Numbered from the stretch's first letter, positions 1 through 8,143 are shown. The stretch is DNA of 64,000 nucleotides from JASGMR01 sp963664675 (GCA_963664675.2 CAXXLB010000007.1:62001-126000); one strand, 5' to 3'. Made by a program: numbers and translations. The notes: a model not told the origin generated them from the sequence alone.

Positions 1-649
1 ATCCGTTATCTGTTCTTATCACCTCTGGTTTTTCTCCTCTTGCTTTTATCGCTATTTCTATTAGTTCCAGGAAATCTTCATGTGTACATCTCTTTCCTAT
101 GTGTGTTGCTACTATGTTCCTGTCATAGACGTCTATTATATCTAACAGTGGTACTATTCCATCTCTACCTGCATTAAAGAACTTTATATCTACTTCCCAT
201 AATTGATTCTGCTTTGTTATTGTTCTATTCTGTGCCCTTTTGACTGGGTGTTTTGTCCTGTTTTCATATTTTCTTACCAGCCCTAATTCCTTTCTAAATC
301 CATGTAACCTGTTGTGTCCAATATATATTCCATATTTGTAATACAGATAGCTTTTCATCTTCTTTGAGCCCATTGTTTTTATATAGTACTCTGGGTTCAT
401 TGCATCTTCATTCTTACACTTTTCTAGTATTAGTTCCTTTAACTCTTCATTCCTTATCTTCCCATTCATTGTATTCACAAATTCGCTTTTCTTTCTGCCT
501 CTTTTCTTATATTCCTTCGCTTGATTCTTTTCTTTGAAATGATAATAATATGTGCTTTTCTTTATTTCCAACATCTCTATTATTCTTTTGAATGGATATC
601 CTTTTTCTTTCAATTCTTTTGCTAATAGGTATTTGCCTCTTTTATTCAT
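1..649 (-). CDS. IS3-family transposase OrfB, DDE integrase part (C-terminus beyond window)
   Basis: This is the catalytic transposase of the IS3-type element. The frame starts at an ATG (647-649) overlapping the orfA stop as ATGA, so it is probably expressed by translational coupling or the family's programmed frameshift. The visible protein contains the HTH_21-like segment and the start of the rve integrase core; the first catalytic Asp lies in a WEVDIKF motif. By comparison with copy 2, the second Asp (RTDNGSQF) and the Glu (IESQHANLE) lie at or beyond the window edge. Internal GTG at 478 is the start that remains in the deleted copy at 42709. No stop is seen inside the window. Confidence 0.88.
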   Translation of the reverse strand, partial: MNKRGKYLLAKELKEKGYPFKRIIEMLEIKKSTYYYHFKEKNQAKEYKKRGRKKSEFVNTMNGKIRNEELKELILEKCKNEDAMNPEYYIKTMGSKKMKSYLYYKYGIYIGHNRLHGFRKELGLVRKYENRTKHPVKRAQNRTITKQNQLWEVDIKFFNAGRDGIVPLLDIIDVYDRNIVATHIGKRCTHEDFLELIEIAIKARGEKPEVIRTDNG

Positions 650-996
650 TCTTCCTTTTCTGTTTTTTTTAATATCTCTTTCAATATTTGATTTTCCATC
701 ATTAATGTTCCTAATTCATCTATTAGTTCTTCTTTTTCCATTTCCTTTTTCTTTTCTAATCCATATTCTTTGTATAATACCGGTGGTATCTTTTCTTTCT
801 TTGTCCTTTTGTCTCCTAATACCCTTATTATTTCATCTTCTCCATTTATCCTGTATCTTCCTACCCACCCTGATATTGTTGTTGAGGGTACTGCATATTT
901 ATTTGAGAGTCCTTCTAATGTCATTTCTGTCTCTCTGTACTCTTTTATTACTTTTATTTTTAATTCCTTAGAGTATTCTTTTTTCTTTCTCTTCAT
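646..996 (-). CDS. IS3-family transposase OrfA, 116 aa
   Basis: OrfA is the DNA-binding half of the transposase. Residues about 8-48 form the HTH_Tnp_1 fold (the TLEGLSNKYAVPSTTISGW segment is the helix-turn-helix), and the C-terminal third is charged and helical, ending in ENQILKEILKK, the leucine-zipper type typical of IS3 OrfA. The stop codon overlaps the orfB start by ATGA. The same gene in copy 2 is truncated by a 304-bp deletion. The overlapping plus-strand open frame is a shadow. Confidence 0.9.
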   Translation of the reverse strand: MKRKKKEYSKELKIKVIKEYRETEMTLEGLSNKYAVPSTTISGWVGRYRINGEDEIIRVLGDKRTKKEKIPPVLYKEYGLEKKKEMEKEELIDELGTLMMENQILKEILKKTEKEE

Positions 997-1066
997 TCTT
1001 TCACCCCTTATCCTTTATTTTATTTTACTATTACTAGTTTCTTTGTCCTATTCTTTTTTGGGGTGA

Positions 1067-1635
1067 AATAGTTATACAACCGCTTTGCCATTGCTTCTCA
1101 ATTGTTACCCCACTGTTCAACTATCGTTTTTCTATCGCTCAGCTATTGCTCAAAAGCTCAAAAGCAGAAAGGCTCAAGAGCCAAAAAGCTTAACCGTTTA
1201 AAAGATGAAAAGTAGCTTAGAGAATAGAGAACTGGCAAATAGAGAGCAGGTAAAATGGAATCATAAAAATCATAAAAATTGAATTTTTGAAAATGACAAC
1301 TATTAAATCTCTTTTATGCCATCTACGCTATTATCTAATTTTCTACTTTCCGTTATCTTCTTCCAATCGCTAAAGGGGGGCCGAAATAGCTAAAAGATAA
1401 AAAGCATAATTGTTTAAGCTATTTTTCAAGTGATATAATAAATTCATATATATTCTTATTTTATCGTTGTTTTTTCTTATCTTTGCAGTTTGTGATGAAA
1501 AGCTCTCATACAGGAGTTAATAAAAAAGACTATTTCAACCAACACTCTTTGAAAGAGGCGTTTTTATATGCTCCGAACAACTGATGGGGAAAAAGTTTTG
1601 CATGTAGATTGATCAAAATTTAAAGGAGTATGAAT
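1067..1635. other. Intergenic, no gene; degenerate repeat sequence
   Basis: No plausible coding frame is seen. About 1075-1150 and 1315-1375 consist of short degenerate units such as CTATCGCT, CCATTGCTT and CCAATCGCT, a sequence type that recurs at about 11320-11415 and 28230-28320. About 1200-1260 contains AGAGAATAGAGAACTGG-like text also seen at 43000-43080. The segment 1500-1620 may be the leader of the small ORF at 1636. Confidence 0.5.
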
Positions 1636-1728
1636 ATGGAGCCAGTGAATTTAAAGATACGAAAAACCCTCCGGGAAAAAGAATCGGGTGACTTAAAAAT
1701 TGCTTGCAATGAACAGATTACCCTATAA
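1636..1728 (+). CDS. Possible 30-aa peptide upstream of MATE exporter
   Basis: This short frame starts at ATG 1636 seven bases after GGAG (1625-1628), an in-frame ATG at 1630 being too close to the ribosome site. The product is hydrophilic with a basic N-terminal half (KIRKTLREK) and one cysteine near the C-terminus (IACNEQITL). It lies 97 bp before a MATE exporter and a truncated radical-SAM gene, so it could be a leftover peptide substrate of that set. With a single Cys and no recognised family the assignment rests on the ribosome site and position only; it may be chance. Confidence 0.25.
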   Translation: MEPVNLKIRKTLREKESGDLKIACNEQITL

Positions 1729-1825
1729 TAATATAAAGCAAATTATTTCTGAATTTTTATTTGAAATACCTTTTTTAGAAATTATTTTAATTGATTTAAT
1801 TAAATTAGAATACAATTGATGAAAT

Positions 1826-3151
1826 ATGTCAAATATATATAGAAAAATAAAGGTACTCAATATAATTGCGTTGCCCCTGATAGTACAACAAATTGGAGCC
1901 ATGATAATAAATATTTCTGATCAGGCACTGATAGGAAGGATATCGGTTGAAGCTTTCAACGGTGTAGGGCTCGTCTCCGGATTGTTAAGCCTTGTAGTGG
2001 GAATCTTCGGATATTCATCGGTAATATTCAATATAAAAGCTTCGAGAGCAAAAGGTGAAAAAAACAACAATAAATATGTATATGAATTTAATAGTGCAAT
2101 TTTATTGAGTCTTTTTATATCGGTACCTTTAATGATTATTTTTGGCTTATCAGGTAAAGAAATACTCAGTGTTATATATGGTATTAGTGGCGAAACATTG
2201 AAACAGGCCCTTATTTATTTGAAAGTTATGATAATTTATATACCGTTACAGATGCTTTTATTTGTGTATGGAACGGTTTTTAAAATAGAGAAAAAAACAA
2301 AATACATAATGTTTTTTTCCTTGTTTTCTTCGCTGTTAAATGTTTTTCTCGATTATATTTTAATTTTTGGAAAGTTAGGACTTCCCGCACTGGGAACACT
2401 GGGAACGGCAATAGGAACAGTAGTTTCTTTATTTTTAAATCTTTTTATATACATAATTTTATCTGGAAAGTTCATAAAATACAGTTTTAAAAATTTAAAA
2501 AAGCAAATTTCCGGAATAAAGAAAAACTTCATAGACATGCTGCCATTTATGGGTCAAGAAATTCTAGAAGGCGGAGTTTTTACGGTTTTAGTAAATTCCA
2601 TAATAGCGAGATTCGGAAAAATAGAATTGGGAACATACAATATATTGACGCAATTGCTCGGAATATTTCTTCTGCCGTCATACATGTATGGTAATGCTAT
2701 AATTACCACTCTAAGCGAAATTGTAGGTTCAGGAAATAAAGATGATGAGGATATAATACCTAAAAGTGCAGTAATTATATCTGGGATTTTTTACGTGGTT
2801 GCGTTTACGATTTCATTATTTCTCAGAAATTTTTTGGGAAAATTATACACCGAAAACATTTTACTTATAAATATGGTTGGAACTATGGTCTTATGGTTTT
2901 TTCTGGCAAATATTCCAAAGCCTTTTGAAATTGCTTATAGGTATTCTTTGCAAACAACAGGAAAATCAAAAACTGTACTTTATGTGAATTTTGCAATTAA
3001 TTCAGTGGTTATTTTCATGATGTTTATTTTATACAAATTTACAGAATTTAAACTTTATGGAATTTTTGCAATTACATTTTTCGATAATCTTATCACATAT
3101 TTTATATTCAGAAAAATTTATTATAAGAACTTAAATTATAAGGAAGATTAA
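1826..3151 (+). CDS. MATE-family multidrug/peptide exporter, 441 aa
   Basis: This is an inner-membrane cation-coupled efflux protein of the MATE family. It has about twelve hydrophobic segments in two similar halves, opens with the typical LNIIALPLIVQQIGAMI first helix, and has ISDQALIGR just after it. Length (441 aa) is normal for the family. The start ATG at 1826 lacks a strong Shine-Dalgarno site. A truncated radical-SAM gene follows after 3 bp, so the two were one operon; this suggests the exporter once handled a peptide or modified metabolite. Substrate is unknown. Confidence 0.85.
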   Translation: MSNIYRKIKVLNIIALPLIVQQIGAMIINISDQALIGRISVEAFNGVGLVSGLLSLVVGIFGYSSVIFNIKASRAKGEKNNNKYVYEFNSAILLSLFISVPLMIIFGLSGKEILSVIYGISGETLKQALIYLKVMIIYIPLQMLLFVYGTVFKIEKKTKYIMFFSLFSSLLNVFLDYILIFGKLGLPALGTLGTAIGTVVSLFLNLFIYIILSGKFIKYSFKNLKKQISGIKKNFIDMLPFMGQEILEGGVFTVLVNSIIARFGKIELGTYNILTQLLGIFLLPSYMYGNAIITTLSEIVGSGNKDDEDIIPKSAVIISGIFYVVAFTISLFLRNFLGKLYTENILLINMVGTMVLWFFLANIPKPFEIAYRYSLQTTGKSKTVLYVNFAINSVVIFMMFILYKFTEFKLYGIFAITFFDNLITYFIFRKIYYKNLNYKED

Positions 3152-3154
3152 CCT

Positions 3155-3319
3155 ATGGAAAGACTTATAAAATGGGATATTACAGGAAATTGCAACTTAA
3201 ATTGTTTGCATTGTTATAATAGAGAATATTATAACAACAAGAGAAATATAAATATTTTAAATATTGATAATATAGATCACTTAATTTGGGATTTAAAGAG
3301 TTTAAGGATGTTTGTATAA
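3155..3319 (+). pseudogene. Truncated radical-SAM protein (N-terminal 54 aa only)
   Basis: The frame begins 3 bp after the MATE stop, with GGAAG as a ribosome site, and contains the radical-SAM signature CNLNCLHC (CxxxCxxC, residues 13-20) within WDITGNCNLNCLHCY. It stops after 54 codons (LKSLRMFV then TAA), far short of the 300-450 aa of working members; no continuation is found in other frames downstream. It is therefore a remnant, probably of a peptide maturase that worked with the upstream exporter. The downstream 57 bp to the next gene are AT-rich and empty. Confidence 0.75.
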
Positions 3320-3376
3320 ATTTGTATTTTAAATATTGAATAAATTGGATAAATTGGAAACATTATTTTCAGTATA

Positions 3377-4921
3377 TTAAAACATTTCAATCAATTTTTT
3401 TCTCTCTTTTCCTTCAAAAAACCATGTACAGAGATACCCATACATTTCGGAAAGATTCAACTTGCCGCAAAAAGAGGCAATTCTCTTATAATCAGGATCG
3501 GAAAACCTGTTTTCAGTCACCTCTTCTACATCAAACCTCCACTTTGTCGTTGAATATCTTACATACTCTCTGAAATAGATATTTAAGAGTTCAATATCTG
3601 TATTCGTTTTAACAGATGTGTATAAATTGATAAGTTCAGATAAAGCTTTTTTATCACCAATGGATCCAGCAAGGATGTTAAAAAGATCATTTCTTGCCCT
3701 ATAAAAAGGATACTCAGATTCAAAGTAGTTGTTAACAAAAGCCTTCAAAAAATAATCTTCGCTGACAGCTTTAATGAATTTCTCCACATCATCTGCAAGT
3801 GAAAGCAATTTTAAATAATCAATAGATGCATCCGGTAATTGAATGAAAATACCCCGTAAAATAAGTTGTTTGAGTTCAAAAGGAGAAAGCAGCTTCATCT
3901 TTTCGCAGTACAATTCAAACTGTTCATCCTTCTTCATACACCAAATGACATAATTCAAGGCTCGGGGATTCTTAAAGGAAAAATCAAGCTCAAGGGCCTT
4001 AACAGTTTGTATCAACGTTTTGATCTTGACAGTTTTTTTCTCTCCATTCAACATCCTATAAAGTGAGGCGTGTGATAAGCCTTTCTCAATTGCGAAATGT
4101 CTTGGCCGTTTTATTCTGTCATTAAGAAAATTCTGTAATGCTTTACTGTTTAAAACTTCATCTCGTTTTATTCCTTTCTTTTTTCTCACGAGGCAGTATT
4201 TCCTTGCATTCTGCACTGTCTTTTTATATTTTTCACGTGTTACAGGAATGTTCTTTGTGAGTGTCTCGTAATAAAAATCCAATATTTTTGCAGATGTATA
4301 ATATGAATCATAATCATCATTGATCTTTAAAACAGTGAGAATAGTGTCGAAATAGCCAATAATAGAATTTGCATATTCATGATAATAACCAAGATAGTAA
4401 GCAAGCATATTAGAGTTATCAAAAGCCGATTTCGGTTCAATATTCCTTCTATACCATGCAGCGTTATTGAGACCTAACACTATATATGTTGGATGTGGGT
4501 GTTTAAGAGCATTTTGATAAACACAAAAATAAATTTCTGCTGCCTTGTCATACTCCATTTTACGCGTATATTTTATTGCCTCAACATTTATTTCAAGTGC
4601 AACATCTATATCATCCCCGACATATTCTTTGCTCCAAGTTCTGAATTTTTTGATGGGTTTATTATAATTGTATGCTTTATTCATTTTTAAACTTTTTTCG
4701 ATCATATCTCTGCAAGAATGCGGAATTTTTTCAAATTCTTTTATCAACTGCAAGTATATCTTTCTGTTTGATCTTTCGTATTTCAACACCCATGTAATAT
4801 TCAATTCCATATTCAATAAAAGATATTTTATTCCTGTATTTTTGCATTTTTTTAATGCTTTTTCTATTTCATTAAGAAGCTTTTGATTTTTAACGACTCT
4901 TTTTTTCTCTAATATTATCAA
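3377..4921 (-). CDS. Large helical regulator with central HTH; possible peptide-responsive factor
   Basis: The product (514 aa from the TTG at 4921) is predominantly helical. Residues about 105-240 read like TPR-type repeats (for example DKAAEIYFCVYQNALKHP), residues about 274-312 form a Cro/C1-like helix-turn-helix (HFAIEKGLSHASLYRMLNG), and a second helical region follows to the end. HTH plus TPR-like helices is the make-up of peptide-sensing RRNPP regulators, but there the HTH is N-terminal, so membership is not established. The frame is open and protein-like for 35 more codons upstream to ACG 5026, which sits behind a near-perfect ribosome site at 5032-5041; no ATG, GTG or TTG occurs there. 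The true start may be ACG 5026 (549 aa). It is divergent from the small-peptide genes. Confidence 0.6.
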   Translation of the reverse strand: MIILEKKRVVKNQKLLNEIEKALKKCKNTGIKYLLLNMELNITWVLKYERSNRKIYLQLIKEFEKIPHSCRDMIEKSLKMNKAYNYNKPIKKFRTWSKEYVGDDIDVALEINVEAIKYTRKMEYDKAAEIYFCVYQNALKHPHPTYIVLGLNNAAWYRRNIEPKSAFDNSNMLAYYLGYYHEYANSIIGYFDTILTVLKINDDYDSYYTSAKILDFYYETLTKNIPVTREKYKKTVQNARKYCLVRKKKGIKRDEVLNSKALQNFLNDRIKRPRHFAIEKGLSHASLYRMLNGEKKTVKIKTLIQTVKALELDFSFKNPRALNYVIWCMKKDEQFELYCEKMKLLSPFELKQLILRGIFIQLPDASIDYLKLLSLADDVEKFIKAVSEDYFLKAFVNNYFESEYPFYRARNDLFNILAGSIGDKKALSELINLYTSVKTNTDIELLNIYFREYVRYSTTKWRFDVEEVTENRFSDPDYKRIASFCGKLNLSEMYGYLCTWFFEGKERKKLIEMF

Positions 4922-5031
4922 ATAACTTTGAATATCTTCATTTTGAATGTATTCGATAAGGTAATTAATAAAAGGTTTTGAATACTTTCCGTAATTAACT
5001 ATTTTTAAAATGGACTCAAGATTCGTTTAAG

Positions 5032-5041
5032 CCACCACCTT
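5032..5041 (-). promoter_or_regulatory. Ribosome binding site pointing to a non-standard start codon
   Basis: On the minus strand the sequence AAGGTGGTGG lies at ideal distance (8 bases after GGTGG) from codon ACG at 5026-5024. That codon is in frame with the regulator ending at 3377 and comes straight after an in-frame TAA. The position suggests an ATG-to-ACG change or genuine ACG initiation. Confidence 0.45.
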
Positions 5042-5285
5042 GTATCAAATTAAAATAATATATAAAATTACCTACATATTTTTATATATTATTACATATA
5101 AAATTCTATTTGTTGTAAAGGACTTTTTAAGCAGGATAAAATGAAATATTGTCTCACATAAATTCAACATAAAAAAATGTGTGCCTTTATTAATGAGGAT
5201 TTCGAAATTTATCCGGGGACTTGATTATCATATATATCGATTTACTATTAAATTACAGTCAATTGAATTAAAGGAGGAATTCATA

Positions 5286-5417
5286 ATGAAAAAATTGTTT
5301 CTGTTTGTGATACTTATTATTTTATCTGTATCGTTGTTTGCGGACCCCAATGAAAATTTACATAATGGTGATGAATCGGTTATTCCACCGGCAGCAATCC
5401 AATATGAAAATATATGA
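5286..5417 (+). CDS. 43-aa secreted peptide, candidate signalling or effector peptide
   Basis: ATG 5286 follows a strong AAGGAGG (5270-5276); the longer frame from 5181 has no such site. Residues 1-18 form a textbook Sec signal (MKKLFLFVILIILSVSLF) with likely cleavage after Ala19 (LFA/DP). The mature part is 24 residues, acidic, without cysteine, and ends in IPPAAIQYENI. A signal peptide attached to so short a tail is the layout of pre-pheromones of the Phr/PapR type, and the gene is divergent from an HTH/TPR-like regulator and directly upstream of a Cys-rich precursor. Function is inference; it could also be a cleaved antimicrobial or a leader remnant. Confidence 0.6.
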   Translation: MKKLFLFVILIILSVSLFADPNENLHNGDESVIPPAAIQYENI

Positions 5418-5510
5418 AAAAATTGTTGTTATATATTTGAATTTAACAGTTGAAAAATATTTGATTTATTGAAAAATAGATCAAAAATAGAGAACAAGGA
5501 GGTGAAAAAT

Positions 5511-5627
5511 ATGGAGTTATCAATAAAAATAGAACATATTGGAAATACAGCAAAAGATTTTTCTGAAAAAACCTTCTGCTTCGCATGTGGATGTTTTCAA
5601 GGTCACGGGCCGGCAGAATTAACCTAG
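5511..5627 (+). CDS. Cys-rich RiPP precursor peptide, 38 aa
   Basis: ATG 5511 is preceded by AAGGAGGTG (5497-5505), an excellent ribosome site. The peptide has an uncharged-to-acidic leader of about 20 residues (ending AKDFSEK) and a short core with three closely spaced cysteines, Cys23, Cys26 and Cys28, in FCFACGCFQGHG. The gene lies 133 bp before a radical-SAM/SPASM enzyme and an exporter, the standard arrangement for sactipeptide/ranthipeptide-type precursors in which Cys sulfur is linked to carbon. It resembles in outline the clostridial Cys-rich precursors (CLI_3235 or Clo7bot type) and the Cys-rich TM1316 peptide of T. maritima, but I cannot assign a family. Confidence 0.75.
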   Translation: MELSIKIEHIGNTAKDFSEKTFCFACGCFQGHGPAELT

Positions 5628-5701
5628 CTGATTTATTATTAAAACAAAAAATTCAAATAATTGATCTTATACTAGAAATAGCAAATAATTTTTAGCAAAT
5701 A

Positions 5702-5738
5702 AATAGAAACAGATTTATAATGTAAATCTGTTTCTATT
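5702..5738 (+). promoter_or_regulatory. Perfect 16-bp hairpin between precursor and maturase genes
   Basis: The arms AATAGAAACAGATTTA (5702-5717) and its exact complement (5723-5738) enclose a 5-base loop. There is no run of T directly after it, so it is more likely an mRNA-stabilising or processing stem, or a partial terminator, than a full stop. Such stems let the precursor be made in excess of its modifying enzyme. Confidence 0.7.
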
Positions 5739-5760
5739 CAAATAAAATAGAGGTGTAAAA

Positions 5761-6981
5761 ATGAGTAAATTATCCATTTACAATGAATATGTTTTTAAAG
5801 AAGGCAAAACATACGTTTATAATTTGAAATATTCTAATGTTATTAGTGTGAATTCTGGAAATAAAGATTTAGTAATAAAAAAACTAGAAAGTACAAATGA
5901 CAAAATTTTATTTGATTTGGGGTTTAAAACCGAATCTATAAATGAAAAAGAAGAAACGCTACTTTGGTACAATTCTTTGAAATATAGAGCTAAGAAATTA
6001 AATGTAATGATAATAATGACCTATGATTGTAATTGTAAATGCAAATATTGCTTTGAAAATTTAGATAATAAATTTTTATCTGATACAAGTAAAAATATAG
6101 ATAAAACATGTAATTTTATTATATCAAAATTTAAAAATGGGGAATATAAAGAACTTGATTTACACTTTTTTGGTGGAGAACCTTTATTAGAAATTGAGAA
6201 TATAATAAGGATATATAATAATCTCAAAAGGGAAATCAAAGTTATAAAAAGTAATGTTATCACTAATGGTACTTTATTAAATGAAAAAAATATAAAAGAA
6301 TTTAAAGATTTAGGAATAGAATGCTATCAAATAACTATAGATGGAACTAAAGAAAAGCATGATCATAGAAGACCTATGAAAAATGGAAAATCCGGATGGG
6401 ATATTATAATGAATAACATAAAAATATTGTCTAAATATAATGTATCTACTTCTATAAGAATTAATATTGATAATAATAATGTGAAAGATATAAAAAGAAT
6501 ATGCAAAGCTATTCCCGAGATTTTTTATAAAAGTCCTAAAAATACTATTTATATGTCTCCCATTGTTGGCATTAAAGAGAAGAATTTTTATAATACTATG
6601 AAAGAAAGAGCAAAAAATATGAAAGAAGCTTGGAAAGTAATAAAAGATAATGAATTAAAAGTAAAGATTACTCCTTCAGTATATGCCCCATGCCCTTACC
6701 ATTCTATAGATTCTGCTTTTTATATTGATTTAAATGGGAATATTTATACATGTGGTGGTTTTGTTGGCAACGAAGAAAAAATTGAACAAGTTTATGGAAA
6801 CAAATCTGAAAAATTTTATGAAAGAATAAATTATATTCCTGAAGATAAATGTTTAGACTGCCCGTTTTTTTATGTTTGTATGGGTGGATGTAACTATGAA
6901 AAAGAACAATTAGGAAATAATTGTCAAAAAGTATTTTTAAAGGAAATATATGATGAATATTACACGAAATATGCTGAATAA
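5761..6981 (+). CDS. Radical-SAM/SPASM peptide maturase, 406 aa
   Basis: The enzyme is expected to bind a SAM-cleaving 4Fe-4S cluster and install thioether or related crosslinks in the Cys-rich peptide encoded upstream. Residues 1-80 look like a precursor-recognition (RRE-like) region. The radical-SAM motif is Cys90-x3-Cys94-x2-Cys97 (in YDCNCKCKYCFEN), followed by HFFGGEPLLE and ITIDGTKEKHDHRRP typical of SPASM maturases. The C-terminus holds SPASM cysteines (CPYH, YTCGGF, then CLDCPFFYVCMGGC and NCQ) for auxiliary clusters. Start ATG 5761 follows AGAGGTG. It is more AT-rich than its neighbours, consistent with transfer. The MFS gene overlaps its end by 32 bp. Confidence 0.88.
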   Translation: MSKLSIYNEYVFKEGKTYVYNLKYSNVISVNSGNKDLVIKKLESTNDKILFDLGFKTESINEKEETLLWYNSLKYRAKKLNVMIIMTYDCNCKCKYCFENLDNKFLSDTSKNIDKTCNFIISKFKNGEYKELDLHFFGGEPLLEIENIIRIYNNLKREIKVIKSNVITNGTLLNEKNIKEFKDLGIECYQITIDGTKEKHDHRRPMKNGKSGWDIIMNNIKILSKYNVSTSIRINIDNNNVKDIKRICKAIPEIFYKSPKNTIYMSPIVGIKEKNFYNTMKERAKNMKEAWKVIKDNELKVKITPSVYAPCPYHSIDSAFYIDLNGNIYTCGGFVGNEEKIEQVYGNKSEKFYERINYIPEDKCLDCPFFYVCMGGCNYEKEQLGNNCQKVFLKEIYDEYYTKYAE

Positions 6982-8143
6982 AGATTTCAAGTATTTATTA
7001 ACGGCTGATCTGATATCATCGTTCGGTTCGAATATGACTAATGTTGCCTTGACTATGTACATATTCAAAATATCCGACAGTCTATTGACTGCATCATTGT
7101 TTCCGCTCGTAAGTATACTTCCGAAATTGTTGCTGACACCGTTCATGAACAGAATAAAGATAAAGGGATCGTACAGAACATTTTTTTCAATTGGAGAGAT
7201 AGTGGCCGGATTGATAATGATAAGTCTGATATGGATAAAAAGTGTGCCTGCTCTTTTGATATTTTATGCGATATTCTCATTCGTATTCTTCATACTCGAA
7301 ATGTACAGGGCGGAATATCTGAAAGTGATAAGCAATGATGAAACGATATATAAAATGCAGAGTGTATCTAGGACGATGAATGTATTCATAAAAATAATTG
7401 GCCCACTCGCAGCGGGATATATTCTTTCGTGCTTTTCAGTTGAAACGATCTATATCACTGATTTTATAACATACATAATTGCTGCACTTGTGATATTGAA
7501 AATAAATAAAGAAGAAAAAATGATTGTGAATACAGAAAAGTATGAAAAAGAAATAAAACAGGAAAAAACGAAGAGAATGAAAAGGACAAAACTGTTGAAT
7601 TCCAACAGCCATATATACATAGGAACTACAGCGATATCGTTCATAGGAGGAATAACGTCACTTCTCACGTTATCGTATATAATCAACTTTCTCAAAGCTG
7701 GAGAAGATAGTTATGGGATACTGATGGCGTTGATGTCTGGCGGTGCAACGATAGGATCGATGCTTGTCAACGTAAAACATCTGAAAGAACACAAAGAAAT
7801 ATATTCACCGTTTGGAATAATGCTCAGTGGTGTTTTACTCCTTACAGTTATGTTCAGGCCCGGGATAGTACCGCTTGGGATAATACTTTTTGTGAGTGGG
7901 ATAATAAGCTCGTTTGTGATGACGATATATGCGATAGAGATATACACGATGTACACGAGAGAAGAAATAAAGGGGAAATATGCATTTTTTACATTGTTGA
8001 TAGATTCGTCCACCGCAGGTTCGAAGCCCTCGGCGGGAATACTCGAAAAATATTTTGGATCAATTATATCGATCGTTATAATGGGGATTACATTCATAGG
8101 ATTTTCCGTTGTCAATTTTTTCTTGAGAAGAATCAAAGAATGA
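6950..8143 (+). CDS. MFS transporter, probable exporter of the modified peptide, 397 aa
   Basis: The protein has about twelve membrane spans in two bundles separated by a charged cytoplasmic loop (about residues 185-215, rich in KEEK/KQEK) and fits the MFS_3/enterobactin-exporter-like branch. It starts inside the maturase gene (32-bp overlap; ATG 6950 or the adjacent ATG 6953), so it is translationally coupled and most likely exports the peptide product or confers self-protection. Its base composition is noticeably higher in GC than the maturase gene, suggesting the two were joined from different sources. No downstream gene belongs to the operon. Confidence 0.82.
   Translation: MMNITRNMLNKDFKYLLTADLISSFGSNMTNVALTMYIFKISDSLLTASLFPLVSILPKLLLTPFMNRIKIKGSYRTFFSIGEIVAGLIMISLIWIKSVPALLIFYAIFSFVFFILEMYRAEYLKVISNDETIYKMQSVSRTMNVFIKIIGPLAAGYILSCFSVETIYITDFITYIIAALVILKINKEEKMIVNTEKYEKEIKQEKTKRMKRTKLLNSNSHIYIGTTAISFIGGITSLLTLSYIINFLKAGEDSYGILMALMSGGATIGSMLVNVKHLKEHKEIYSPFGIMLSGVLLLTVMFRPGIVPLGIILFVSGIISSFVMTIYAIEIYTMYTREEIKGKYAFFTLLIDSSTAGSKPSAGILEKYFGSIISIVIMGITFIGFSVVNFFLRRIKE

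Larger units (their letters stand above)
1..1066 (-). mobile_element. IS3-family insertion sequence, copy 1 (left part outside window)
   Basis: This stretch carries an IS3-type element read leftward, with orfA (646-996) and orfB (from 649 past the window edge). It matches the second copy at 41903-42993 almost base for base: position 1 here corresponds to 42232 there. The orfA-side end (about 1040-1066) has CCCCAAAA followed by GGACAAA on the minus strand, which pairs as an imperfect terminal inverted repeat with the other end visible in copy 2. The visible part has no disruption, so this copy may be active. No target duplication can be judged because the far end is missing. Confidence 0.9.

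Noticed and set aside
552..1066. Long plus-strand open frames over the IS orfA region
   Set aside because: They are Leu/Phe/Ser-rich antisense shadows of orfA; the minus frame has the HTH and a good partner match in copy 2.
5181..5285. Longer N-terminus for the secreted 43-aa peptide
   Set aside because: The added residues contain no ribosome site at their start, and would hide a perfect signal peptide behind AAGGAGG at 5270.
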